Counted from the stretch's first letter, positions 24,834 through 33,692 are shown. The stretch: DNA of 58,322 nucleotides from an uncultured bacterium (GCA_949296355.1 CASFPS010000019.1:1-58322); one strand, 5' to 3'. Program-made: numbers and translations. Notes: generated from the sequence alone by a model not told the origin.

Positions 24834-25390
24834 CAAAATTATTCGTGATATCCGGCTCATCCGGCGTTGGCAAAGGAACGGTAATCAAGGAGTTTTTAGA
24901 AAAACATCCTGATTTTAAACTTTCTGTTTCCTGTACTACAAGAGGAATGCGAGCGGGAGAAGTTCACGGAGAAAATTATTTTTTCTTAACTAAAGCCGAG
25001 TTTGAAAAATGTATTGAGAATAATGAGTTTTTGGAATGGGCAGAATTCTCCGGCAACCACTACGGAACAAAGAAAAGTTTTGTTGATGAATGCCTTAATA
25101 AAGGTGACAATTTGATTTTGGAAATCGATACAAAGGGCGCTTTGAACGTAAAGAGGCTTATGCCTGACGCTGTATTAATATTTATTGCTCCGCCTTCTCT
25201 TGAAGAGCTTGAAGCACGTTTAAGAGGCAGGCATACGGAAACCGAAGAAGCTATACAGAAGCGGCTTGCGTCAATCAAGTTGGAGATTGAAAACTCAAAG
25301 AAATTTGACCATATTGTTGTTAATGACACTGTAGAGAATGCGGTTAAGAAATTAGAGAAACTGATGGTTGCCTCAAGTCGCGCTAAGTGA
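24830..25390 (+). CDS. gmk: Guanylate kinase
   Basis: The 186-residue protein phosphorylates GMP to GDP. The P loop ISGSSGVGKGT is at residues 6-16, and the GMP-binding segment SVSCTTRGMRAGEVHGENYF at about 34-53. The core contains EWAEFSGNHYGTKKSFV and ILEIDTKGAL. The lid Arg cluster is in RLRGRHTETEEAIQKRL. The P-loop reads GSSGVGKGT where many members have GPSGVGKGT. It overlaps the upstream decarboxylase by four bases and probably depends on its ribosome flow. A repeat block follows. Confidence 0.95.
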   Translation: MTKLFVISGSSGVGKGTVIKEFLEKHPDFKLSVSCTTRGMRAGEVHGENYFFLTKAEFEKCIENNEFLEWAEFSGNHYGTKKSFVDECLNKGDNLILEIDTKGALNVKRLMPDAVLIFIAPPSLEELEARLRGRHTETEEAIQKRLASIKLEIENSKKFDHIVVNDTVENAVKKLEKLMVASSRAK

Positions 25391-25990
25391 GCACTGTTGC
25401 GCCTCTCTCCCTGAATGAGGGAGAGAAGGAGAGGGTGATAATCTTTATAAAATAACGCAGTCCCCCATCCTAGCCTTCCCCGGGGGTAAATGTATTGGAC
25501 TGGGATTTTACGCTCCCAGCCGGTAAGATGAGGGGCGAGGGAACGCGCGCTGTCGCTCAAGAATTGCCTCGTCCGATAAACGCGCCCACCTCTCCAATTG
25601 GGGAGGTCGCAGTTGTGTGAGCGTCAGCGAGCAACAAATGCGGGTGGGGTTCAAATTTATCGTTCAATTAAAATTACCCCTCCCCGTCGGAGAGGGAACG
25701 CGCACTGATGTTCTATAGTTTGCTTGCTAACCCCTCACCCTAACCCTCTCCCACAAAGGGGCGAGGGAACGCGCGCTGTCGCTCAAGAATTGTCTCGTCC
25801 GATAAACGCGCTCACCTCTCCAATTGGGGAGGTCGCAGTTGTGTGAGCGTCAGCGAGCAACAAATGCGGGTGGGGTTCAAATTTATCGTTCAATTAAAAT
25901 TACCACCCCCATTCAATTAAAATTACCACCCCCATCCTAACCTTCCCCGATTGGGGAAGGGAATATGCGTTGTCGTTCTATAAAAACATG
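25391..25990. repeat. Modular repeat block with two 147-bp copies
   Basis: There is no gene. A 147-bp unit at 25532-25678 is repeated almost exactly at 25758-25904. Each copy carries CTCTCCAATTGGGGAGG, GCAGTTGTGTGAGCGTCAGC and TTATCGTTCAATTAAAATTA. It is the reverse orientation of the 20806-21229 units. A short tandem (TCAATTAAAATTACCACCCC, two copies) follows at about 25885-25935. Beyond 25990, an AT-rich stretch with TATATAAAATATAATAGGG precedes the pilin operon and probably holds its promoter. Confidence 0.85.
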
Positions 25991-26091
25991 ACGGGTTTAC
26001 AAAGAATAGTATATATGTTATTATATAAAATATAATAGGGTGCTTTTGTACCCTGCTGGAGCACGTACGTTTATAAGCAAGAGATAGGCTA

Positions 26092-27732
26092 ATGATGAAA
26101 AAAAGATTGCATACTCGTGGTTTTACCTTGGCAGAAATTTTGATAACACTGGTTATTGTCGGGTTTATAGGGGCATTGGGGGTTCCGATGCTCGGTCAGC
26201 AAAAAATGAATAAACCAGAATATCCAAAGACAAACCATGGTGTGTTTGAATGTTATTATGGTGCAGATGGTCAGCTTCATCAGTTTAAGGCTGATAATTC
26301 TAATAGAAACTCAATGTTAGGCACTGACACGATTGTTGCAGATTACTGTTCATTTTCTGCTCCTATAGCTAATTTCTATACAATTCAGGTAATAGGCGCA
26401 GGCGGTCACGGCGGTTTGTATGACACCGGAACAAACCCTTATTACAATACCATTGTAGTAGCGGGTGATACCGGTACTGTTTCAGCCGGAAATTCTTTCA
26501 GCGCTGATCTGGCAGCAGCTCCGGAGTGGGTAAGAGAAAAGTGGGATAATCAATGGGCTAACGGCGCCACGCCAACTACTTATACGCTGGAATCTCCTCT
26601 GGGTTCGTCAGGGGATACGGTGTGTCAGTATGCGCGCAAAGGGGCGGGGATACTTGGAGAAGCGGCAGCTGCCAAATGCGCCCTGGATTGTGCCAGCATT
26701 ACACCTACGTGTATAGCCGAACATCCTGAGTGTATTGACAGACAAATCGGACAGGGCGGTGACAGCGGTTATGGCGGTTCTTATCGGGTAACAGTAAAAT
26801 TAAAACATAATTATGATGTTAATATTCAAGAAACTATTTCAAGTGCATCAGTGAGTTTCGGAGAAGGCGGCTCTGTTTCGATTGCATCTTCCGGCTCAGG
26901 TACTGATGGAATAAGGCTGGATGACATAAATGTTAAGGATGGTACTAATGGTAGTTCTGTAACCAGCTCCTCTGTTTCATCAACCATTGCAGGCTCTTTT
27001 TCAACCAGCAGCCGCAGAAATACTGCCCCGAACACCTGCAGCGGCACCAGCAGTGAAGCCGCCGGTGAATCTGCTGACAGCGGTTCTGTTAATATAAGCG
27101 GTACAACTTCTTATGATTATGAATCACAGGCTCTGGCTATCCAATCAATGTTCGGATACAGAGGCGAGCCGGGCAATGTAACATCAAGAGTTGTATCTAA
27201 ATTGCCTGAATCTGCTCTAAGACTCTATCCGGCAAGAGACCGCAATTCAAATTCTATTGTACAAATAAGTGCAGGCGGCGGGTATAAGAATTTCTTAATA
27301 TCTGAACCGGGTGATAATGGTGAGGTTCATGCATTAGGAACCGAGGATATTGCAATAGAAGGAATTGAAGCAACTGATTTTCCTTTCCCGAGAGCATTAT
27401 ATCCGGCAGCGTTTGAATCTAAAAATGCACAAATCCCGTTATTTACGGCATCCGGGTATAAAAGTAAATTTCCTGATTTGATAGCAGATCCGAAACTCTC
27501 ACCGGGCAGATCCGGTATGGGGGCATATCCTGTTCTATCAATTGTGAGCGGTACCCCTTATTATAAAATAAACGGGGTTTCCGTAAATTCAAATCCGACG
27601 ACGCATGATTATTCTGCTTCAGTTGCCGCCTATACTTGTATGAGCGGAGAAGCACCTCTTACGGATGCAAGCGGAAGATACTACTGTGCGGCAACTAAAG
27701 GTAATTCGGGAGCAATAGCGATAATATGGTAA
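26092..27732 (+). CDS. Prepilin-like protein with glycine-rich domain (pilin operon gene 1)
   Basis: The 546-residue protein starts with a type IV/type II prepilin signal, RG-FTLAEILITLVIVGFIGA, with cleavage before Phe and Glu at +5. After the hydrophobic helix comes NHGVFECYYG, then CSFSAPIANFYTIQVIGAGG, a beta-rich glycine-rich module with IGAGGHGG and IGQGGDSGYGGSYRV. A Ser/Gly/Thr-rich middle (about residues 255-350) follows, and the protein ends GAIAIIW. The size is far above that of a major pilin, so it is likely a tip or adhesin-like minor subunit. It shares the NHG-x-F-x-CY module and the aromatic C terminus with the next two genes, and it overlaps the next gene by 7 bp. Confidence 0.8.
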   Translation: MMKKRLHTRGFTLAEILITLVIVGFIGALGVPMLGQQKMNKPEYPKTNHGVFECYYGADGQLHQFKADNSNRNSMLGTDTIVADYCSFSAPIANFYTIQVIGAGGHGGLYDTGTNPYYNTIVVAGDTGTVSAGNSFSADLAAAPEWVREKWDNQWANGATPTTYTLESPLGSSGDTVCQYARKGAGILGEAAAAKCALDCASITPTCIAEHPECIDRQIGQGGDSGYGGSYRVTVKLKHNYDVNIQETISSASVSFGEGGSVSIASSGSGTDGIRLDDINVKDGTNGSSVTSSSVSSTIAGSFSTSSRRNTAPNTCSGTSSEAAGESADSGSVNISGTTSYDYESQALAIQSMFGYRGEPGNVTSRVVSKLPESALRLYPARDRNSNSIVQISAGGGYKNFLISEPGDNGEVHALGTEDIAIEGIEATDFPFPRALYPAAFESKNAQIPLFTASGYKSKFPDLIADPKLSPGRSGMGAYPVLSIVSGTPYYKINGVSVNSNPTTHDYSASVAAYTCMSGEAPLTDASGRYYCAATKGNSGAIAIIW

Positions 27733-28235
27733 AAAGAGGTTTTTCATTAGCAGAAGCTTTAGTCGTAATGGCTATAATATCAATTTTCTTTGCTGCGGCG
27801 ACAAAGATTATTACTACGCGTCCGAAGCCGAAAATACAAGTAAATCCGCACGGGTATTTTGAATGTTATAAACTCGGAGGTACACAATATCAGCGCTCGG
27901 TAAGAGAACAGCTGGAAATTGAAAACAAAGCCGCTAATCCTTGTACCTTTATTCCTCCTGCAGGAACTGCGTTTTTCGGCTTAAATACGTATGGTCCTGG
28001 CGGGCTTTATCACTCCAGTTTTGAGCCGAACATAAACAATGCTTTGAAAATAACTGTCGGTACAAACTCGATTACATTCCAATCTGATACTCAGTCATAT
28101 GTTCTGAATGCTGACGATACAGCGGACAATAATGATACGGAATATAATGCAAAACTCTTTTTTGAGGCAATATATTCGGATTCTATGATATATAACGGCG
28201 GAGCTTATAACGAGGGTATTATGATAAGCTGGTAA
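27726..28235 (+). CDS. Prepilin-like protein (pilin operon gene 2)
   Basis: The 169-residue protein has a prepilin signal RG-FSLAEALVVMAIISIFFA with Glu+5. It is a short version of its neighbours: HGYFECYKLGG, then CTFIPPAGTAFFGLNTYGPG and the C-terminal GIMISW. It lacks the long Ser/Gly-rich middle. The start overlaps the stop of gene 1 by 7 bp, so translation is coupled. The shared CY and C-x-F Cys pair suggests a conserved disulfide in all three proteins. Confidence 0.78.
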   Translation: MVKRGFSLAEALVVMAIISIFFAAATKIITTRPKPKIQVNPHGYFECYKLGGTQYQRSVREQLEIENKAANPCTFIPPAGTAFFGLNTYGPGGLYHSSFEPNINNALKITVGTNSITFQSDTQSYVLNADDTADNNDTEYNAKLFFEAIYSDSMIYNGGAYNEGIMISW

Positions 28236-28265
28236 TTATTTTAATTAAATAATATGAGGATTAAT

Positions 28266-30125
28266 ATGAACAGAAAAAATCTTAAATCAGGCTTTACTTT
28301 AATTGAATTGATGGCTTTTTTCATCTTTATATCATTATTGATAGCCGCATCTACCCCGATTATTACAAAACGTGTCCGTGATTTACCGAAGAAAATAAAT
28401 CACGGTATGTATATATGCTATAGAGATGAAGGCGGCGGACTTGTAGAAAAATACTATAACGCAAGTCAGGAAGTTCCGGGCGGCGGACCTGTTGCCAGCT
28501 GCAGGTTTGATGCTCCAAAATCAGCAGCCTTATTTAAAATTGATATTATAGGCGCCGGTGCAGGCGGCTATAATTTCCATAATGTTACTTCCGAAGATGA
28601 TGACAGAAGCGGAACTTATAAATTGGACGGTACAACAAGCGGTTCTGATACACTGGTACCCAGTGATGAGCAGCTCAGACAATTGATGGATGGTCAAATA
28701 ATCAGAACTACTGCTTATACAGGCAAAGGTGGTAACGGTTCCGGACTAAATTATTCTTATGTCGATCCTGAAGCTATACAATGTACAATTAATAGTGCTT
28801 ATAATTATGATACTAATCCGACTGCAGTGTCTTATTGTGCAAAGGCGCTTGAGTCCGGAGCAGAAGGCGGAGAACCTACATGTCCGGCAAATTGGACAAA
28901 TCAATCAGGTGATGTCGATACAAGGCTTGGTTGGGTAAAAGCTACTGCAAGTGCAAAATACGGCAGTGGTTTATATACTTCTGTTCCTGCAGTTGAGACA
29001 GAGATTGGCGGTTGGTGTAATGATAATGGACTTAAAGGTCTCAACAAAACAGGAATTGCTTCAGGTGAACACAGCGGTTCTAACGGTGGTGCAGGCAAAT
29101 ACCTTGTTGCTGACTATAAAATAGATTTAAGCACTGTAACCGGCAGTGTAAAAGATTATCTGACAGGGCTGGTAGCAGGTTTCACAACATCAGACGCCAG
29201 TGATGGTGCTGACAACGCTGAGTATGTAAACTATGACGGAACGCCTGGAAGCTGGTGGCCGGTAACCGGGTCTGCAGGCGCTGATGCGCAGGGTCATGCA
29301 ACAGTATCATTCCCGGGCGGCAGTGTTACTAATAAAGATGCTGCAACAGGTGGTGAGGATTTGCAAATGTATGTAGATTCTACTACCGGTGCAATCACAT
29401 TTAGTGAACCTGCAGACGGTAAGCCAGCAGATGGTGTTGAATTCAGCAATCCTGAAGCAGCAGGAATTGTTGATGCTTATCTTGTAGACTCTACAAGCAG
29501 TGAAAGGACAAGTGTTACTCCTTCTATTACTGTAACAATGGCATTTAAGAAGAGAGTTCATAAAGCCGGAGACGGCGGCGGTGCCGGCTCTCATGAAGTT
29601 GCATATCTCTCTACTCTCGGAGACGGCTGTAACTTAATTGTTCCGCCAGGCGGAGGCGCTATTGATGAGACTGTCGATGTTGATACGCTTGGAGCAATGT
29701 CAGACTCTTTGAATTCAATACTTTCATGCAGTGACGGCGCTCTGGAGTTAGTAGCACCGGGCGGCAGCTACAATACCTCGGTGAAAACCGAAGAACATAA
29801 AGTTGATACTTCAGATATTCATAATCCGCCGGAAGAATATGAAACTACCGGAGAACCGGCTGAAGCTTCAAGATTTGATGTAGCAAGCAACATATTTACA
29901 AAATACTTTGCGTCTACCGGCATCTCTTATGGTAAAGGCGGAGAGCCTTCAAAGATAATTGATAAATGCACGGCACCTCAGGGCAGCTACAATATGAAGG
30001 TAAACGGGCTTGTGTCTAAACCTGATATTGGCGAGACTTTTGCAGAGGTTACCTGCACAAGCGAGATGGTGACAGAAGAGCCTGCAGGCAGCGGTATCGG
30101 CGGTGCTATAATTATATCGTGGTAG
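28266..30125 (+). CDS. Prepilin-like protein with glycine-rich domain (pilin operon gene 3)
   Basis: The 619-residue protein starts at ATG 28266, which has GAGG 6-7 bases upstream; an ATG at 28254 lacks a ribosome-binding site. The prepilin signal is SG-FTLIELMAFFIFISLLIA. The module NHGMYICYRDEGG, then CRFDAPKSAALFKIDIIGAG and AGG, parallels genes 1 and 2. Long Gly/Ser/Asp/Thr-rich stretches with several Cys (about residues 180-600) end in GGAIIISW. Glycine-rich segments such as KAGDGGGAGSHEV and PPGGGAIDE resemble the polyglycine helices of glycine-rich adhesin domains. It is likely a large surface-exposed minor pilin. Confidence 0.8.
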   Translation: MNRKNLKSGFTLIELMAFFIFISLLIAASTPIITKRVRDLPKKINHGMYICYRDEGGGLVEKYYNASQEVPGGGPVASCRFDAPKSAALFKIDIIGAGAGGYNFHNVTSEDDDRSGTYKLDGTTSGSDTLVPSDEQLRQLMDGQIIRTTAYTGKGGNGSGLNYSYVDPEAIQCTINSAYNYDTNPTAVSYCAKALESGAEGGEPTCPANWTNQSGDVDTRLGWVKATASAKYGSGLYTSVPAVETEIGGWCNDNGLKGLNKTGIASGEHSGSNGGAGKYLVADYKIDLSTVTGSVKDYLTGLVAGFTTSDASDGADNAEYVNYDGTPGSWWPVTGSAGADAQGHATVSFPGGSVTNKDAATGGEDLQMYVDSTTGAITFSEPADGKPADGVEFSNPEAAGIVDAYLVDSTSSERTSVTPSITVTMAFKKRVHKAGDGGGAGSHEVAYLSTLGDGCNLIVPPGGGAIDETVDVDTLGAMSDSLNSILSCSDGALELVAPGGSYNTSVKTEEHKVDTSDIHNPPEEYETTGEPAEASRFDVASNIFTKYFASTGISYGKGGEPSKIIDKCTAPQGSYNMKVNGLVSKPDIGETFAEVTCTSEMVTEEPAGSGIGGAIIISW

Positions 30126-30148
30126 GAATAAATGAAAGGTAACAGATT

Positions 30149-30793
30149 ATGAAAAAATACGGATTTTCCCTTGGTGAAATGCTTGTAACAATTGGTATAG
30201 TCGCTTTTCTGGCAGCAGTATTGCTTCCGGTATTAAAAAACGTGCTTCCGAACGAAGAGCTGATGTTGTTCAAAAAATCGTATTATATTACCGAACGTGC
30301 AATAGCTGAACTTGTTAATGATGATGATTTGTATCCGGAAGCTGATGCCGAGGATAATCCGTATCTTGGCAATACTACTACTGTTGAGTACAACGGTAAA
30401 AATTATCAGGGTGATACCAAGTTCTGTGAACTTTTTGCTATGAAACTTAACAGAATGTCAGAGATTGATTGTACTGAAAAAACATTTACAGATGGAGTTG
30501 TACCTGACGGAACTCTTACTACAAATGACAAGGTAGTTTGGCTGCTTCCTATTACAGCTTTTGATAGCGAAACAGTGGCTCAGGATATACAAATGGACGT
30601 AAATGGCGATAAAGCTCCAAACTGCTTCTATGATGCTGAAACCTGCAAAAAACCTGACAGATTTACCGTACATGTTTATCAGGACGGCAGAGTGATGGTT
30701 GACGGCATTATGGAAAGAGAATATCTGTACAGAAAAGATATTACAAACGATGCTAAAAACGAAACAGAAGAAGCTAAAGCAGAAGAAGAATAA
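30149..30793 (+). CDS. Prepilin-like protein (pilin operon gene 4)
   Basis: The 214-residue protein has a prepilin signal YG-FSLGEMLVTIGIVAFLAA with Glu+5. The mature part has a helix (FKKSYYITERAIAELVNDDD) and a C-terminal QMDVNGDKAPNCFYDAETC. The DVNGDKAPN loop resembles calcium-binding turns of type II pseudopilins. The acidic tail ends in repeated Glu/Ala. It lacks the glycine-rich module of genes 1-3, so it is closer to a conventional pseudopilin. Confidence 0.78.
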   Translation: MKKYGFSLGEMLVTIGIVAFLAAVLLPVLKNVLPNEELMLFKKSYYITERAIAELVNDDDLYPEADAEDNPYLGNTTTVEYNGKNYQGDTKFCELFAMKLNRMSEIDCTEKTFTDGVVPDGTLTTNDKVVWLLPITAFDSETVAQDIQMDVNGDKAPNCFYDAETCKKPDRFTVHVYQDGRVMVDGIMEREYLYRKDITNDAKNETEEAKAEEE

Positions 30794-30796
30794 AGT

Positions 30797-31789
30797 ATGA
30801 AAATAAATCTAATGAAAAAAAACGGGTTTACTCTTGCAGAGGTTCTTATAGCGTTAGCTATTGTAGGTATTATAATGGCGCTGGTTCTGCCGACTCTATC
30901 CCCTACCAAAAAAGCTACAAAGTATCTCTACATGAATGCCTATAATTCTTTGAGCAAGGCGTATTATAACGCAATGATTGACGGATACAATCCGTTTACC
31001 GATGAGACAATTGACGATATAGCGCCAAGCCACTCTGATGCTAATGACTCAGGAGCTGAATTGATTTGCCGCGGACTCAGTACTTATATCAACACTACTG
31101 ATAACGAAAAAACTTCTACGCATGATTACAGTAAGTCTTGTTCTTCATCAAAAGTTACAAGTAAAAATGCGGATAGTTTTACTGATGAAAATGTACAGTT
31201 CATTGCAACTAACGGAATGAAATTCTACACCAGTCGTAATATTTGGGATAGCGATATTAAATTCTACCTCGTATTTATTGATATAAACGGTGACAAAGGT
31301 CCTAATACCGTTCAATATACATACAAAGGCGGAAGAAGAGCTTCTGATTTTGATTCCGATGAAAAGAGAGCTCAGGCTGAAATTGAACCGGATATTTACG
31401 CATTTGCATTGCTTGAAACAGGCAGAATCTGCCCTATTGGAATTCCGGAATTCGATAAGGATGTCATGACTGCAAGATTTGCATATTATGATAATGACGG
31501 GGAACCTTTGTATACATCAAAATCTCTCGCTTATTATCAGGCAAAGGGCGCAGCATGGGGTTACTATAATGCAGATGGTCCGAATGTGCTTAATTTTAAT
31601 ATAGATGAACCGTTTACGTTGAATGATATTATACGGCAAAAACTCTCCGGTAGTAAACTTGTTGAAGATTTTCCGGCAGATCTTTCATCACTCTCTCCTG
31701 TCGCAACCGCAAAAGAAGACCCTTACCATTGTTCTAACACGGATTTGGAATCCTGTTATGTGTTCCTCGATTCGTACAGACAATTTTAA
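30797..31789 (+). CDS. Prepilin-like protein (pilin operon gene 5)
   Basis: The 330-residue protein has a prepilin signal NG-FTLAEVLIALAIVGIIMA with Glu+5. It continues with the helix YLYMNAYNSLSKAYYNAMI and a central FYLVFIDINGDKGPNTVQY, the same NGDK-PN loop as gene 4. Several Cys are spread along the mature domain. It follows gene 4 by 3 bp and ends the operon; a strong terminator lies at 31794. The last two genes resemble the multi-gene type II/IV pseudopilin families of this lineage. No ATPase or secretin gene is nearby, so the machinery must be encoded elsewhere. Confidence 0.78.
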   Translation: MKINLMKKNGFTLAEVLIALAIVGIIMALVLPTLSPTKKATKYLYMNAYNSLSKAYYNAMIDGYNPFTDETIDDIAPSHSDANDSGAELICRGLSTYINTTDNEKTSTHDYSKSCSSSKVTSKNADSFTDENVQFIATNGMKFYTSRNIWDSDIKFYLVFIDINGDKGPNTVQYTYKGGRRASDFDSDEKRAQAEIEPDIYAFALLETGRICPIGIPEFDKDVMTARFAYYDNDGEPLYTSKSLAYYQAKGAAWGYYNADGPNVLNFNIDEPFTLNDIIRQKLSGSKLVEDFPADLSSLSPVATAKEDPYHCSNTDLESCYVFLDSYRQF

Positions 31790-31793
31790 ATGT

Positions 31794-31830
31794 AATAATG
31801 ACTCTCCACTAAGGAGAGTCATTATTTTAT
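31794..31830 (+). terminator. Terminator of the pilin operon
   Basis: A 14-bp perfect stem, AATAATGACTCTCC (31794-31807) with GGAGAGTCATTATT (31813-31826), loop ACTAA, followed by TTAT. Confidence 0.9.
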
Positions 31831-31905
31831 GCTTGGTATTAAGATAATTAGTCCAGCTGCCATTATGATTTAACAGTTGCGGATGTTGATATTATATTAA
31901 AATAT

Positions 31906-31931
31906 AAAAAGAGGGTTTAAGCCCTCTTTTT
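31906..31931. terminator. Bidirectional terminator, original downstream of tRNA-Lys
   Basis: AAAAAGAGGG (31906-31915) pairs with CCCTCTTTTT (31922-31931) around TTTAAG. Read on the minus strand it lies 10 bp beyond the tRNA-Lys 3' fragment, so it was probably the tRNA terminator before the element inserted. It can also act in the plus direction. Confidence 0.8.
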
Positions 31932-31940
31932 ATCAAAAAC

Positions 31941-31982
31941 TGGGTGTGGTGGGACTCGAACCCACGACCAATTGATTAAGAG
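31941..31982. repeat. Left attachment repeat (attL), tRNA-Lys 3' fragment
   Basis: These 42 bp are identical to 58169-58210, covering the discriminator base, acceptor 3' strand, T arm, variable region and part of the anticodon arm of tRNA-Lys on the minus strand. Identity stops at 31983, in the middle of the anticodon, so this copy is not a functional tRNA. Confidence 0.93.
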
Positions 31983-32036
31983 AAATGTAAACCAAGGGGT
32001 AAAAGACTTATTAATATTGCGATACAGCGAGTAATA

Positions 32037-32061
32037 TTTTTCACCGTGTGTCATTTGTGTG
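32037..32061. repeat. 25-bp direct repeat, copy 1 (possible integrase arm site)
   Basis: The 25-bp sequence, with core CACCGTGTGTCATTTGTGTG, is repeated exactly at 33693-33717. Related GTGTG-rich repeats lie at 57951-57989 just after the truncated integrase. The closeness to both attachment sites suggests arm-type binding sites or remnants of nested integration. Confidence 0.7.
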
Positions 32062-32102
32062 CAAGTAAATTTAATAACAATATGAATAAAAAACTATAAT
32101 AA

Positions 32103-32315
32103 TTAATTATTTTCTAATTCTGTTAATGTAAAATCTGAACCTAAATTATCAACCAGTTCACTCAATAATTGAACTGGAGATATTTCCAGACCTTCAGCAA
32201 TTTTCCAAAATGTTGAGAGGTTTATATCCTTACAGACTCCAAGCTCTGCTTCTCTCAGTGTTAATTTAGACATAGATGCTTCTGCTGAAATTGAGTAAAT
32301 AGTTTTATTCTGGTG
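32103..32315 (-). pseudogene. Truncated XRE-type helix-turn-helix gene
   Basis: The minus-strand frame ending at 32103 encodes TIYSISAEASMSKLTLREAE and then LGVCKDINLSTFWKIAEGLE with ISPVQLLSEL. That is the second half of an XRE/Cro helix-turn-helix domain (recognition helix, then the LxxFxKIAxGLEIS helix). An in-frame stop lies a few codons upstream of TIYS, so the first helices are missing. From the internal ATG 32273 it would be a 56-residue protein. Its position just inside attL suggests a leftover of an element control region. Confidence 0.6.
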
Positions 32316-32478
32316 TTAGATTGAAATTACAAGATTTCCACAGCAATCTAGTAACATAAGATTAAATTTATTACTTTTGACGTTGAATACATGTCCCTTG
32401 TGACTTAACCTTTAAGCCATTGTGGTTGTAATTTATAAAGCTTCTATGTTATTATAAAACCTGTAAGGAGTGTGTATT

Positions 32479-32751
32479 ATGAAAATAGCAGGGGTAAATT
32501 ATAGTGTGGGATATAAACAGCCGGCATTCCAGGCTGTTAATCAGAAATATTTAAAAAAAGCCCAGCAGTTATATGAAAGAAGGGGGAATATAACCGCTGA
32601 TTGGATAGAATCATTAACAGATGATGTTGTTTTATTTGGCGATATTTCAAAGAAAGACGCTATTGATACTATGAATGCAGTTAGAAAATATGTTTCTAAA
32701 GAAAGTATGGACGCATTTGAAAGCACTTTTAAATTTATTAAAAATGCCTAG
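32479..32751 (+). CDS. Small protein of unknown function
   Basis: ATG 32479 has AAGGAG 8 bases upstream and gives 90 residues; an upstream GTG frame is not preferred. The N terminus MKIAGVNYSVGYKQPAFQAV resembles the start of the phospholipase-like protein at 6669 (MQIGNVDNSINFKW): both begin M-x-I, then V and an F/Y-K turn. The rest is helical (KKAQQLYERRGNITADWIES, DTMNAVRKYVSKESMDAFES). No family is recognised. It is convergent with, and overlaps by 4 bp, the next gene; the pair sits between two copies of a 25-bp repeat. Confidence 0.6.
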   Translation: MKIAGVNYSVGYKQPAFQAVNQKYLKKAQQLYERRGNITADWIESLTDDVVLFGDISKKDAIDTMNAVRKYVSKESMDAFESTFKFIKNA

Positions 32752-33593
32752 TCAAATAATTTAGCTACTTTATTTCCTGCGATAGCACCAAGTCCCATAC
32801 CGACAAGTGAACCAACCGGACCAAAGTATTTGGCACCGATTGCACCGCCATAACCTATACCGGCAATTGAGCTGGTTAAGTTTATTGCAGATTTTGCCGT
32901 AGCTTTTATTGCATTTTCTCCATCTGATATCTCTTTTAATAAATGAGCAGCTTCCAAGCCACCAAGAACAGCTGTACCAATTTTAGTTGTACGTGTCATT
33001 GCACGTGCTGTAAGTTCAATAAATGGCTTGGTCTTAAACTGTCGAGCTTTTATATAATTTTGTTCATTTGGCGAGCTTGTTATATTTTTAATTTTTGTAC
33101 TTACAAAATCCTCTTTTACTTTAAATTTATTAATTAACCAATCGCCAAGGCGTGTTTGTATGAGAGTTGTATCATTTTTAAATAGCCATTTTGCAAGCTT
33201 AGGGCAGGGACTTGTTTTAGGGTTTACAAATTTATGTAAAAGTGTTCCCCTGAAAAACGAGAATGGGTGTTGTGCCGTTTTGTAGTCATAAGAAGGTGTA
33301 AATTTTTCACCAAGTGCGGAAGCTTTTATTTGTGCATAAGCTGATTTCATATCTCTCCAATCCTCCGGTGCATTAAGAACCGCCAGTGCAACAAGACCTG
33401 TTGCCGGAACAAAATCGGAATGTTCAACTTTATCCGGCACTCTCTCTACACGCCTAAAAGTTGGTATTATATCAAAGATTGAAGGTAGCTTGTTTTCTTT
33501 ATCGACAGCATTTTTTACTTCCTCATAATCCTGCTGAATTTGAGGTAGTTTATCTATTTGGTTTTGATACATGATAGGATTAATTGCACACAT
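32748..33593 (-). CDS. Hypothetical protein with glycine-zipper C terminus
   Basis: The 281-residue protein has a soluble N-terminal part that includes GLVALAVLNAPEDWRDMKSA (about residues 67-86). A C-terminal stretch of alternating Gly and small residues (SIAGIGYGGAIGAKYFGPVG, then SLVGMGLGAIAGNKV) can insert into membranes as a glycine zipper. There is no signal peptide. The function is unknown; membrane association or a pore-like C terminus is inference. It lies between the two 25-bp direct repeats with the convergent small gene, so the two form a cassette. Confidence 0.6.
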   Translation of the reverse strand: MCAINPIMYQNQIDKLPQIQQDYEEVKNAVDKENKLPSIFDIIPTFRRVERVPDKVEHSDFVPATGLVALAVLNAPEDWRDMKSAYAQIKASALGEKFTPSYDYKTAQHPFSFFRGTLLHKFVNPKTSPCPKLAKWLFKNDTTLIQTRLGDWLINKFKVKEDFVSTKIKNITSSPNEQNYIKARQFKTKPFIELTARAMTRTTKIGTAVLGGLEAAHLLKEISDGENAIKATAKSAINLTSSIAGIGYGGAIGAKYFGPVGSLVGMGLGAIAGNKVAKLFD

Positions 33594-33692
33594 TAAATTA
33601 TCACCTTCAACACTTATATATATAAAGTATTTTGGTCATGAAAAGTTGCTTTATTTTGTAGAAATGTTAACTTAAAATAAATTGGTTTTTAA

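Noticed and set aside
25532-25904. CRISPR or satellite array upstream of the pilin operon.
   Set aside because: There are only two 147-bp copies with an internal hairpin structure shared by other intergenic blocks; there is no repeat-spacer pattern.
31941-31982. Second tRNA gene at the left end of the element.
   Set aside because: Only 42 nt of the 3' half are present; the 5' acceptor strand, D arm and half of the anticodon arm are missing. It is an attachment-site copy.
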